Assembly: GCA_017460395.1 (NCBI GenBank)
Contig: JAFUBA010000167.1
Location: 1 to 64,000, forward strand
Direction of reading: 5' to 3'
DNA: 64,000 nucleotides
Origin: Clostridia bacterium
GTDB taxonomy: Bacteria; Bacillota; Clostridia; Christensenellales; Aristaeellaceae
Within the stretch, counting starts at the first letter, position 1. Each line of letters begins with the position of its first letter. Below are positions 32,663-41,525 of the stretch, piece after piece. The position numbers were made by a program, and so were the translations under genes. Under the pieces are notes generated by a model that worked only from the letters and a program-made list of their open reading frames with translations, had not been told where the DNA came from and ran no database searches.

Positions 32663-34534
32663 TTACTTCCTTGTCTCTGCCTTTCCAGTGTGCAGAAGCC
32701 ACAGAAAATCGCCTGCCGGGACGGTCACGCGCACGGCCCGCTGGGTGGTTCCGTGAATCAGGTCCAGATACGGCCGCTCGTCGTTGAGCCAGGTGTGCAG
32801 AGGCTCCTCGCTGAAGTTAAACAGGGCGATGAGCTGCTGCCCTCTGGAATATCTGGCGATGCCCAGCAGTGCGTCCTGGCCGGTTTCCAGCACGTGGCAC
32901 TGAGCGCTCCCATCAAAGACGGGAGTGGTGCGCCTGAGCTCCTCCAGGTGCCGGATTCCGCCGAACAGGGCACCCTGCACGGTGGTAGGATCGCTGCGAA
33001 GCTCTGCCTTGCCCCAGTCAAACGTTCCCCGGTGAAGGTACCTGCTGTCATCTGCCTTGAGGGGATCCAGATGATAGGTTTCGTCGTTTTCCTGGCCGAT
33101 TTCATCGCCGGAATACAGCACGGGGATGCCGCTCAGGGTGAGCATGTAGGCATGAAGCATCAGATCCAGGTTCAGGGCACGGACCAGGGCCTCCTGGTCT
33201 CCTTTCTCTCTTGCCGACTGAATGCCGCACAGGGATGCGGTCGTGCCGCAGAGCCTTGCGTCTCCCAGGCGGGGATCGTCGTTGTACAATTCGCCCCTGG
33301 CAGGACTTCCGGGAAATTTGCCGGTGAAATAGTCGTTGAGGAAGCGCTTGTGCGGCACTTCTTCCTGGGCAAAATTCATGAGGAAGGGATAGTCAAGGCC
33401 CCAGCCGATATCATCATGGCAGCGCAGATAGTTCAGGAAGATGTATTCCTTCGGGAGGCTGAATACCTGCTCCAGCTGATGCAGCAGAAGACGGGTGTCG
33501 CCGGTAGCCACGGTGTGCCATGTGCTGGCCATGGTGGTCACGTTATAGAGCATATGACACTCTGGCTTGTCCAGTGTGCCGAAATACGGCACGACCTTTG
33601 ACGGCTCCATGACGATCTCGCCAAGGAGCAGCGTGCCGGGACAGACGATCTCGCAGACCATGCGCATCATCCGCACCAGCGTGTGTACCTGCGGGAGGTT
33701 CCGGCAGGAGGTACCGAGCTCTTTCCAGATGTAGGGCGTGGCATCCAGGCGCAGGATATCAATGCCGTGGTTACACAGATTCAGCATCAGTTCGCACATG
33801 TCATTGAACACGGTGGGGTTGCGGTAATTCAGGTCCCACTGATAGGGATAGAACGTGGTCATGACAGGCTTGCCCACCGCTTCGCAGAAGGTGAAATTGC
33901 CGGGGGCTGTGGTGGGAAACACCTGGGGCACAGTCTGTTCGTACTGGCCCGGAATTTTCCAGTCGTCAAAGAAAAAGTACCTGTCCTGATACTCTTTCTC
34001 GCCCTGTTTTGCCTTCAGGGCCCATTCGTGGTCCTCAGAGGTGTGGTTCATGACGAAGTCGAGACACAGGGAGATGCCCTCCCTGTGGCAGGCCTGTGAT
34101 AGGCCGTAGAGGTCATCCATGGTGCCAAGGGCGGGCTCCACAGTCCTGAAGTCGGCCACGGCATAGCCGCCGTCGCTGCGGCCCTCTGGGCTTTTGAGCA
34201 GGGGCATGAGGTGAACGTAATTGACGCCGCATTCCTGAAGATAGGGAATCTTCTCCTCAACGCCTTTTAGCGTGCCGGCAAAGGCGGATACATACATCTG
34301 CATGCCCACCATATCATGTCCTTTGTACCAGTCAGGCCGGGCTTCCCGCTCCGTATCCAGCTTTCTGAGGTCCTCAGGACGGCTCTTCCAGAGCCGATAG
34401 AGCATGCCGGAAAACCAGTCGAAGGCATGCTCGTCCGAATAGAGCTCCATATAGAGCCAGCGAAGCTCATCCAGGTGGTGTGTATAGCGGCGGACAAACT
34501 GCCGGTCTTCATAGGGGATGGCGTGAATATCCAT
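32663..34534 (-). CDS. GH13 alpha-glucanase, amylosucrase-like
   Basis: 623 residues from ATG 34534; the frame upstream to 34627 reaches into lacI. An N-terminal helical region (about 1-75, ELYSDEHAFDWFSGMLYRLW) as in amylosucrases precedes the barrel. Catalytic residues are the nucleophile D264 in LRLDAT, the acid/base E306 in LLGEIVM and D374 in CHDDIGW. Domain and length match GH13 subfamily 4, whose members transfer or hydrolyse the glucosyl of sucrose. No signal peptide, so cytoplasmic. It follows the LacI gene by 55 bp on the same strand and is probably controlled by it. Sucrose hydrolase activity is the alternative. Confidence 0.82.
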   Translation of the reverse strand: MDIHAIPYEDRQFVRRYTHHLDELRWLYMELYSDEHAFDWFSGMLYRLWKSRPEDLRKLDTEREARPDWYKGHDMVGMQMYVSAFAGTLKGVEEKIPYLQECGVNYVHLMPLLKSPEGRSDGGYAVADFRTVEPALGTMDDLYGLSQACHREGISLCLDFVMNHTSEDHEWALKAKQGEKEYQDRYFFFDDWKIPGQYEQTVPQVFPTTAPGNFTFCEAVGKPVMTTFYPYQWDLNYRNPTVFNDMCELMLNLCNHGIDILRLDATPYIWKELGTSCRNLPQVHTLVRMMRMVCEIVCPGTLLLGEIVMEPSKVVPYFGTLDKPECHMLYNVTTMASTWHTVATGDTRLLLHQLEQVFSLPKEYIFLNYLRCHDDIGWGLDYPFLMNFAQEEVPHKRFLNDYFTGKFPGSPARGELYNDDPRLGDARLCGTTASLCGIQSAREKGDQEALVRALNLDLMLHAYMLTLSGIPVLYSGDEIGQENDETYHLDPLKADDSRYLHRGTFDWGKAELRSDPTTVQGALFGGIRHLEELRRTTPVFDGSAQCHVLETGQDALLGIARYSRGQQLIALFNFSEEPLHTWLNDERPYLDLIHGTTQRAVRVTVPAGDFLWLLHTGKAETRK

Positions 34535-34589
34535 AAGGACAACCTCACTTTCAGGGAGAGATGTGATTTGCTGGCAGGGCCGGCTCCCC

Positions 34590-35621
34590 TCATGCGGGAG
34601 GCCGTGCGGTGGAGCTGCGCACGACAAGGCGACTTGGAATTCGAATACTGAGGGAAGGCGGTGTTTCGCCCCGGATCATGCTCAAAAGAATGTCAATAGC
34701 CTGTCTGCCCTGCTCCCGCGGATCGATGTCCAGAGCAGTCAGCGACGGTGTGACAGCCTCCGAAATGAAGGTGTTATCGCAGGTGATGAGGGAGAGGTGA
34801 TCCGGAATGTGAATGTGGTGATCATGGCATACGCGCATGATGCCCATGGCGATGATATTGTTGTTGGCCAGGATCGCGGTGGGAAGCTGGGCAGATGACA
34901 TGATGCGGTGCATGGAATTCATGGCGTCCTCAAAGGTGTAGCCGTTCATCTGCAGATAAGCTTCCTGGAAAGGAAGTCCTGCCTCCTTGAGAAAATCCAG
35001 ATAGGCCTGCCTTCGGATGTGAAAGGTCTGGTTGTCATCCAGACCGCCCACCAGGGCAATTCTGCGGTGACCCAAGTGGTACAGAAAGCGAAAAGCCTGA
35101 AGAAAACCTTCACGGTTGTCTGCAAAGACGCAGGGAATATGCAGATCCTCGAGATATTCGTTGATCAGGACCAGAGGAACCTGCTGTGCAATCTCCTGGA
35201 CAAAACGGACGATCTTCTCCTCGGGTGGGCGCCCGTTGATCCGATTGGAGAGGAGGACCAGACCGTCAATCTGATGCTGGATCAGACGGCGGATGGTCTG
35301 AATTTCCTCACCCCCCGGCTGCTCGGTCATCATCATCAGGGAATACCCTTCCTCGAGGGCTCTGGTTTCTGCTGCGGAGAACATGGAGGCAAAATAGGGA
35401 TTTTCGATATTTTCCACCATCATGCCCAGCATGTTGGACTGCTGCCTGACCAGGGAGGAGGCTGCGAAATTGGGGACATAGTGGTAACGGTCGATGAGAG
35501 ACTGAACCTTCTGCCGTGTTTCCTCCAGGACGGCAGGATGCCCCTTGAGTACGCGGGAAACGGTGGCAGTGGAGACACCGGCCTCATCGGCAATCGCCTG
35601 CATGGTGACCTGTTTGTGCAT
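34590..35621 (-). CDS. LacI-family transcriptional repressor
   Basis: 343 residues from ATG 35621; the longer frame to 35861 runs over an operator. The helix-turn-helix MQAIADEAGVSTATVSRVLK (7-26) and hinge ETRQKVQSLIDRYHYVPN are canonical LacI features, followed by the periplasmic-binding-protein-like sugar domain. Two operator-like sites with the AACG core lie upstream (35807 and 35916), the second on the divergent promoter. It probably represses both its own GH13 operon and the ABC-GH43 operon until the inducing oligosaccharide appears. Confidence 0.92.
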   Translation of the reverse strand: MHKQVTMQAIADEAGVSTATVSRVLKGHPAVLEETRQKVQSLIDRYHYVPNFAASSLVRQQSNMLGMMVENIENPYFASMFSAAETRALEEGYSLMMMTEQPGGEEIQTIRRLIQHQIDGLVLLSNRINGRPPEEKIVRFVQEIAQQVPLVLINEYLEDLHIPCVFADNREGFLQAFRFLYHLGHRRIALVGGLDDNQTFHIRRQAYLDFLKEAGLPFQEAYLQMNGYTFEDAMNSMHRIMSSAQLPTAILANNNIIAMGIMRVCHDHHIHIPDHLSLITCDNTFISEAVTPSLTALDIDPREQGRQAIDILLSMIRGETPPSLSIRIPSRLVVRSSTARPPA

Positions 35622-35806
35622 ATCAGGGCCTTTCTTCTGTCTGGGATCATGGATCTGGGACAGGATCTGTGTGAAACACGCCAGACTCAGAGCTTTGCAG
35701 TGTAAAGCGAAATGAAAAAGTTCTACTGTTCTGTGTAAGAGCAGTATACCAGCGGCACACACAGGAGGCAAGGACAACACACAGTGCGCAGGATTCGGTT
35801 TATACG

Positions 35807-35820
35807 TGTAAACGATAACA
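35807..35820. promoter_or_regulatory. LacI-type operator, lacI side
   Basis: TGTAAACGATAACA, an imperfect palindrome around a central CG, as in LacI-family sites. It lies 186 bp upstream of the lacI start codon. Confidence 0.6.
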
Positions 35821-35915
35821 TATATGCAGCAGGATTGTCGGGACAAGTACCGAAAGAGCATGATTAATAATTAGCATTTAGCTGTGAAAATGTCAAAATC
35901 AGAAAAATTTTGACC

Positions 35916-35931
35916 ATGTAAACGTTGACAT
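35916..35931. promoter_or_regulatory. LacI-type operator, ABC side
   Basis: ATGTAAACGTTGACAT, nearly perfect palindrome with central CG. It overlaps the -35 of the ABC operon promoter and shares TGTAAACG with the site at 35807. Confidence 0.75.
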
Positions 35932-35953
35932 GATGAATGGGCCATGATAAACT
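35925..35953 (+). promoter_or_regulatory. Promoter of the sugar ABC operon
   Basis: TTGACA (35925-35930), 17-bp spacer, TAAACT (35948-35953). Its -35 is inside the LacI-type operator. The remainder of the 455-bp gap 35622-36076 shows no gene. Confidence 0.65.
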
Positions 35954-36076
35954 CGCCACATCAGCAGGGGAGGACAGGGCTGCAGATCTGCCTCTCTCGC
36001 AATGACCTTCCTGCGGCCCGATGAATGAGCCGCCTAAAAACATCACAGGAAACGACAAGAACACGGAGGTATTGTC

Positions 36077-37405
36077 ATGAAGAAGTTTCTTGCTTTGACC
36101 CTTTGTGCCATGATGCTCCTTGGCATGTGTGTCATCTCAGCTTCAGCAGAGGGACAGAAGACCACAGTGGTTTTCTGGAACAGCTGGACCGGTGGAGATG
36201 GAGAAGCCCTGCAGGCGCTGGTGAATAAGTTCAATGCCTCGCAGGACGAAGTTTTTGTGGATATGACCAGGACGACCTCCTTCTCTGACATGCTGCAGAC
36301 CAGCATGCCCACCGGGGAGGCAGCAGACCTGATCCTTCTCAACTGCAATGACATTAACAAGTATGCAGCCTATCTGCGTGATATGGGCGATATCTGGGAA
36401 AACACCAGCCTGAAGGCGGAGGACTTCTCTCCCGCCTATCTGAGCGTGTGCTACAAGGACGGCACTCTCTATGGCATTCCCTTCCAGATTTCAACCTACA
36501 TGCTCTACTACAACAAGGATCTCCTTGCACAGGCAGGTTACGAGAATCCCCCCACCACCTTCGAGGGATGGGCAGAGGCAGCTGAGAAGATCACAGCCCT
36601 GTCATCCCAGGAAAAACCGATTTATGGCTCAGGCCTTTTCTATTGCTACAATGGACAGAATCAGTCCGTCATTCAGCGCTTCGGCACGGATTACATGATC
36701 ACCGGCGACGCAGAGAATGGCTTCAAGGCAAACCTCCTGGACAACGAAGCCTTTGCTAATGCCATGATCTGGATGAAAAACCTCTATGATCTTGGCCTCA
36801 ACCCCAAAGAGAAAGACATTGACTCCATGATGGCTGCCGGTCAGATCGGTCTGATGACCAATGGCGGCTGGCTGAAGGGCGCCCTGGATGCTTCCGGTGT
36901 GAACTACGGCATTACCCGTCTGCCCACGGTGTCCGGCGAAGATCTGGCGGACTGGTCGCTGGGCGACGTGAACAGCTTCTTCCTGACCTCCTCTGCGACG
37001 GATGAGACGGCGAAGGCGGCTGAGAAATTCATCGAGTGGTGGATGACTGGCTCCGGCCTTGAGGCGCAGGATGTGACGCAGGGCGTGGATTATTCCGGCA
37101 TGACCCCCAACGCTGAGTGGTCCATCTCCATGTGCTACTTGAATGCTTATCTGCCCACGGTGCAGAGTCCTGAATATCAGGCGGAGACGATTCTGGTGGA
37201 TCTGACGCCCTCTGCCACTGCGCAGGTGCAGATGTTTGCAGCACCCGGAACGCTCTTTTATTCGGATGCTGCCACGCTCAATGGCGAATACGTAGAGAAC
37301 TGGGTGTTCAATGGCCCCGCCAACCCCACCTACGACGATGTGCAGGCGTTCTTCGCCGACTATCAGGCGGACCTGGAGGACTACATCGCCGAATACTATG
37401 AGTGA
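36077..37405 (+). CDS. CUT1 carbohydrate ABC substrate-binding protein
   Basis: 442 residues. A signal peptide ends at ASA/E (residues 22-25). The mature protein begins GQKTTVVFWNSWTGGDGEAL, the usual start of family 1 sugar-binding proteins, and continues with NKDLLAQAGYENPPTTFEGW, the hinge signature. There is no lipobox Cys, unusual for a Gram-positive-type SBP and worth noting. It is the first gene of the LacI-controlled operon. The ligand is an unknown oligosaccharide. Confidence 0.9.
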   Translation: MKKFLALTLCAMMLLGMCVISASAEGQKTTVVFWNSWTGGDGEALQALVNKFNASQDEVFVDMTRTTSFSDMLQTSMPTGEAADLILLNCNDINKYAAYLRDMGDIWENTSLKAEDFSPAYLSVCYKDGTLYGIPFQISTYMLYYNKDLLAQAGYENPPTTFEGWAEAAEKITALSSQEKPIYGSGLFYCYNGQNQSVIQRFGTDYMITGDAENGFKANLLDNEAFANAMIWMKNLYDLGLNPKEKDIDSMMAAGQIGLMTNGGWLKGALDASGVNYGITRLPTVSGEDLADWSLGDVNSFFLTSSATDETAKAAEKFIEWWMTGSGLEAQDVTQGVDYSGMTPNAEWSISMCYLNAYLPTVQSPEYQAETILVDLTPSATAQVQMFAAPGTLFYSDAATLNGEYVENWVFNGPANPTYDDVQAFFADYQADLEDYIAEYYE

Positions 37406-37430
37406 TTTCCCGCGCGAACAACATACCTGA

Positions 37431-37466
37431 AACCGGGGGTGTCGGGGCAGCTCGGCACCCCCGGTT
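37431..37466 (+). terminator. Hairpin between SBP and permease genes
   Basis: AACCGGGGGTG pairs with CACCCCCGGTT (11 bp). A weak T-tract follows. Such stems after binding-protein genes often give partial termination and protect the upstream mRNA, raising SBP over permease levels. Confidence 0.6.
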
Positions 37467-37505
37467 TGATATCATGGGGTTTGTCCCGGAGCAGGAGGAG
37501 TTCGG

Positions 37506-38432
37506 ATGAAGACATCGGCCAGGCAGGCGCAGGGGAATGAAAGATACCGAAAACCTACGGGCATTGAGAGAAGGCTGGAGAGGACAGCATATCTGTTCAT
37601 ATTGCCGGCAGCTGTGCTGCTGATCGTGTTCTGTGTGCTGCCGCTCATAGCATCCTTCTATGTCAGCGTCCAGCAGATGGGTGTGGACCTTCAGGGCGCA
37701 AAGTTTGTGGGCCTGAAGAACTTTCAGAAGGCGATTGCGGATCGGCGCTTTCTGCAGAGCATTGGCATTACCCTCAGGTATACCGGGGTGGAAGTGCCGC
37801 TGCAGATGGTCATTGGCGTAGTGCTGTCGGCGCTTCTTTCCAAAAACACGCCGCTCAACAAGCTGTTTCGGAGCATTTATTTTCTGCCGGTCATTACCTC
37901 GGCTGTGACAGTAGGTGTCACCTGGCAGCTGGTGCTGCATTCCAACATTGGCATTTTTACCTACTGGCTCAAGTGCATGGGGTTCAGGGACGTGAACTTG
38001 CTGAACAATACGTCCACAGCGCTCTATGTGGTCGTGTTCGTGGCAATCTGGAAGACCTTTGGCATATCGACCATTATTCTGGTGTCAGCCATACAGAATA
38101 TTCCGGAGTCACTCTTTGAGGCATCGTCCATTGATGGAGCGGGCAAGGTCCGGCAGTTTTTCCATGTGACATTGCCGGGGATCATGCCATCCTTCTGGTT
38201 CCCGCTGATGACGAGAATCATCGGATCGCTGCAGATGTTCGATATTGTGTACACCATGACCGGCGGCGGACCGAGCAAGTCCACCACAACCATGGTCGTA
38301 TACATTTACGATACGGCGTTCAACAGCCTCAACAAGATGGGATATGCCACGGCCATGAGTGAACTGCTGTTTGCCGGCATCATGCTGATCACGGTCATCA
38401 TGTACTATGTGATGGACAAGACGTCCGAGTGA
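37506..38432 (+). CDS. CUT1 sugar ABC permease (MalF/UgpA type)
   Basis: 308 residues with six hydrophobic helices. The coupling motif EASSIDGAGKVRQFFHVTLPG (read in two halves around 204-224) is the EAA loop of binding-protein-dependent permeases. AGGAGGAG lies upstream. It pairs with the next permease to form the membrane channel. No ATPase gene is in the operon; CUT1 systems of Firmicutes often share one MsmK-like ATPase encoded elsewhere. Confidence 0.92.
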   Translation: MKTSARQAQGNERYRKPTGIERRLERTAYLFILPAAVLLIVFCVLPLIASFYVSVQQMGVDLQGAKFVGLKNFQKAIADRRFLQSIGITLRYTGVEVPLQMVIGVVLSALLSKNTPLNKLFRSIYFLPVITSAVTVGVTWQLVLHSNIGIFTYWLKCMGFRDVNLLNNTSTALYVVVFVAIWKTFGISTIILVSAIQNIPESLFEASSIDGAGKVRQFFHVTLPGIMPSFWFPLMTRIIGSLQMFDIVYTMTGGGPSKSTTTMVVYIYDTAFNSLNKMGYATAMSELLFAGIMLITVIMYYVMDKTSE

Positions 38433-38445
38433 GGAGGGGAGCCAT

Positions 38446-39312
38446 ATGACAGAAATTCAGATGAGAAAAAAGCCTGCAGGCGTACAGATGAAGGCCTTTG
38501 TGCGCTATATTCCGACGTTTCTGTTGCTTGTGATTTTCGCCTTCCTCCTTCTTGCACCGCTGGTCTGGATGTGTCTGGGCGCCTTCAAGACGGACCCGGA
38601 GGTGCTGAGCTATCCGCCGAAATTCTTTCCGGAGGGCAACCATTTTCTGGAGAACTGGGGGGGTGTTCAGAATACCATCGACATGGTAAAGCTGGGCATG
38701 AACACAGCCATCTATGCTGTGGGAACGACCATTCCTGCCATGTTCATCAATGCGCTGGCGGCCTATGCCTTTGCAAGATTCCGCTTTCGCGGAAAGAATG
38801 TGCTCTTCCTGATTTTTCTTGCAACCATGATGATTCCCTTTCAGGTGGTGATGGTGCCACTGTATCTGGAAGTGTATTATCTGGGCTGGCTGAATACGTT
38901 CTGGGGACTCATTGTGCCCAAGGTGGCCTCCGCCTACTGGATCTTTCTGGTGCGCTCTGCTTTCCAGGGGCTGCCAAAGGACCTTGAAGATGCAGCGCGC
39001 ATTGATGGCCTGAACGAGTTTGGTATTTTCTGGAAGATCATGCTGCCGCTCATCAAGCCCACCATGATCACGGTGTTGCTGCTGTCCATCAACAACTGCT
39101 GGAATGACCTTCTCTGGCCGCTGATTGCAGCCAATGCGACAAAGATGCGAACCCTGTCCAACGGACTGGCCATGTTCATCGGCAACCGGACGGATGATTA
39201 TTCGCTTGCCTTTACGGCAGCCACCGTATCCATGGTACCGATGCTGATCCTGTATATTTTCGGACAGAAATACTTTGTGGCAGGCCAGGCAACATCCGGC
39301 ATCAAAGGATAA
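38446..39312 (+). CDS. CUT1 sugar ABC permease (MalG/UgpE type)
   Basis: 288 residues, six hydrophobic helices. The EAA loop is DAARIDGLNEFGIFWKIMLP (about 182-201). FVAGQATSGIKG is the common C-terminal ending of MalG-type subunits. It begins 13 bp after the first permease with GAGGGGAG upstream. It works with that permease and the binding protein at 36077. Confidence 0.92.
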   Translation: MTEIQMRKKPAGVQMKAFVRYIPTFLLLVIFAFLLLAPLVWMCLGAFKTDPEVLSYPPKFFPEGNHFLENWGGVQNTIDMVKLGMNTAIYAVGTTIPAMFINALAAYAFARFRFRGKNVLFLIFLATMMIPFQVVMVPLYLEVYYLGWLNTFWGLIVPKVASAYWIFLVRSAFQGLPKDLEDAARIDGLNEFGIFWKIMLPLIKPTMITVLLLSINNCWNDLLWPLIAANATKMRTLSNGLAMFIGNRTDDYSLAFTAATVSMVPMLILYIFGQKYFVAGQATSGIKG

Positions 39313-39374
39313 ATGCCGGTTGGAGACATCTTGCGTGACAGGGATTAGAAAATCGTGACAGAAGAGGAAGTAAC

Positions 39375-41327
39375 ATGCCAAAGCTCCTGTGCTACACATT
39401 ACCGGGCAAGGGTACCTATCCGGATGACAATTACCCCGGGTGCATTGCGTACAACTGTGACTGGGAGCAGTCGCTCCATCTGGCCGTACTGGGCGCCGAT
39501 GGGAGATTTCGTCCCATGAGGAACAATACAGGGATCCTTTTTGCGGAGGCGACCTACGATGAGGGAAACGTGAGAGGTGTGACGAAGACACTGGTGGATC
39601 CGTTTCTTCTTCGGGAACCGTGCAGGGATTCTCACCTGGCTCCCAGGAGCGGTTTTGTTCTTGTGTGTGTGCGAAGGAATCAGAATGCACCGGACTCTGA
39701 GCACCGGGGATGCGTCATGGTCTATCGCTCCAGGAATCTGGTCCACTATGAGATGCAGGGATTTCTGGAGCTGTCTGCGCAGGGCAGGGAAGTGTCAGAA
39801 CCCATGCTGAAATGGGATGATGAGCAGCAGGGGTACTGGATCTGGTGGACAGAGGAAAAGGGCGGCAGATGCTGCGGCTTTTCAAGAGACCTCATGACCC
39901 TTGAGCACATTCCAGACGATACAGTCAGGCCTGGATGCCCGGAGAGGACAGACCCAGACAGGCTCGGGATTTTTTTCGAGGGCGAGAAGGAACTTCATCA
40001 AAGCGGGTCAATCATCATGGGGAACGTGATTGAAATCACAGATGAGGAAGAGAAGGAGCTGCTTTCCTACTTTGGTGAAATCCGGCATGTGAAATGCGTG
40101 GTGCCAGATGTCACGATACATATTGGCGAAGAACTGAATGAAAAAAGCCTGCCCCGTGCCGTGTGCGTGTATTCGGACGGGTCTGTGCATGAAAAGCAGG
40201 TGGCATGGAACACAGAGGCGATTCGTGCTGCCCAAAAAGGAGGGCCTGGTCGCTATGAGATCGGCGGCACGATCCGGCAAAAGACATGGACATTTCCAAT
40301 ACCAATCAATTTCGGGCAGGATCCGACGCTGGAGTTTCGCGGCATGTCAGATCCGTGTGTGAGCCTGTGTCGGGGGAAGTACATCCTTTCCTCGTCCGGT
40401 ACACAGGATATCCATCTGCGGGTGGCAGAGACGCCGGAGGGCACGTTTGCGGCAGAACCGATCACCATATGGCGGGTGGCGCTTGAAGGCCAGAAAAGGC
40501 ATGGGACCTGGGCGGCCGAACTTCATGAAATCGATGGGATTCCCTATCTGTTTACAACGGTGTGCCCGGGAGGAGACTGGACAAAGGTAAAAGCCTGCAT
40601 TCTTCGGTGCCATGGGGATCCATGGGACACGGACGCATGGGAAGCACCGGTCTTTTGCCGAAAGATGGACGGAAGTATCCTGCAGGAGCAGGGAATTTCA
40701 CTGGATATGACGTATTTTCGGGATGCCGGACGGGATTATGTCATGTGGTCCGACCGGATTATCCACGCAGAGACGGACCCGATACTCCCGGAGCCTGCCT
40801 GCATTTATATAGCCACAGTGGATCCGGCAGCACCATGGCAGCTGACCAGCGAGCCGGTGTGCCTTGCGCGTCCTGCCTTTGGATGGGACAGATACGAGAC
40901 AGAGGTGGACGAGGGCCCCTATCTCCTCCGGTCGCCAAACGGGGAGGACCTGTATGTCACGATCTCCGGCTCATCCACGAACCTGGGAGATATCTACAAT
41001 GTAGGGCTGATGCAGTCGAAGACGGGCCGCGATCTTCTGGATCCGGCTGCATGGACGCTTCTTCCTTATCCGCTTCTGACCAAGGAAAGCGTGGAGGGGG
41101 AATACGGACCAGGCCATAACAATTTTGTGCTGGACCGGGATACAGGAGACATACTGATGGTTTACCACGCCGTTCCCCACGATGAAGCAGGCAGGACACT
41201 TTACAGGCAGCCCGGCATTCGGCGGCTTCACTGGGCAAAGACAGGGCTTCCATACCTGGAGATGACGCCGGAGCGGGATCTGAATCCTGCACTCCGGGAT
41301 GTCAGGGTGCAAGTGATCGTACAATAG
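39375..41327 (+). CDS. GH43-like enzyme with internal Ig-like domain
   Basis: 650 residues, no signal peptide. An N-terminal beta-propeller-like part (about 1-215) is followed by an Ig-like segment (about 235-300, VTIHIGEEL...GGTIRQKTW, resembling bacterial Ig-like group 4). A C-terminal five-bladed propeller (about 320-640) has family 43 landmarks: MSDPCVSL with the candidate base Asp, EVDEGPYLLRSP with the candidate acid Glu, and GPGHNNFVLD. Members cleave arabinose or xylose side chains or related sugars. Cytoplasmic location fits processing of what the ABC system imports. The duplicated propeller with an Ig insert is unusual. Confidence 0.7.
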   Translation: MPKLLCYTLPGKGTYPDDNYPGCIAYNCDWEQSLHLAVLGADGRFRPMRNNTGILFAEATYDEGNVRGVTKTLVDPFLLREPCRDSHLAPRSGFVLVCVRRNQNAPDSEHRGCVMVYRSRNLVHYEMQGFLELSAQGREVSEPMLKWDDEQQGYWIWWTEEKGGRCCGFSRDLMTLEHIPDDTVRPGCPERTDPDRLGIFFEGEKELHQSGSIIMGNVIEITDEEEKELLSYFGEIRHVKCVVPDVTIHIGEELNEKSLPRAVCVYSDGSVHEKQVAWNTEAIRAAQKGGPGRYEIGGTIRQKTWTFPIPINFGQDPTLEFRGMSDPCVSLCRGKYILSSSGTQDIHLRVAETPEGTFAAEPITIWRVALEGQKRHGTWAAELHEIDGIPYLFTTVCPGGDWTKVKACILRCHGDPWDTDAWEAPVFCRKMDGSILQEQGISLDMTYFRDAGRDYVMWSDRIIHAETDPILPEPACIYIATVDPAAPWQLTSEPVCLARPAFGWDRYETEVDEGPYLLRSPNGEDLYVTISGSSTNLGDIYNVGLMQSKTGRDLLDPAAWTLLPYPLLTKESVEGEYGPGHNNFVLDRDTGDILMVYHAVPHDEAGRTLYRQPGIRRLHWAKTGLPYLEMTPERDLNPALRDVRVQVIVQ

Positions 41328-41361
41328 CAATCTCAGGAAGCAATCAAAACAGGGAAATTCA

Positions 41362-41393
41362 AAAGGGCAGGACCATGTGCGGTCCTGCCCTTT
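41362..41393 (+). terminator. Terminator of the ABC-GH43 operon
   Basis: AAAGGGCAGGACC and GGTCCTGCCCTTT, 13-bp perfect stem with a 6-base loop, weak T-tract after. Confidence 0.7.
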
Positions 41394-41525
41394 GAAGATT
41401 TTCGGGTACAGTGTTTCTCCTGGGACAATGGCAAAAAGTGTATTCCTGAATTTGACAGACAACAGTATAATAGAGCTTGTGCCTATCTGTTACTCGGATT
41501 CAATACTCCATCGAGGTGATTTGTC

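Noticed and set aside
41452..41471. TTGACA plus TATAAT as a promoter for the MATE gene
   Set aside because: They are only 8 bp apart, so they cannot form one promoter; TATAAT may work with a weak -35 (TTCCTG at 41443).
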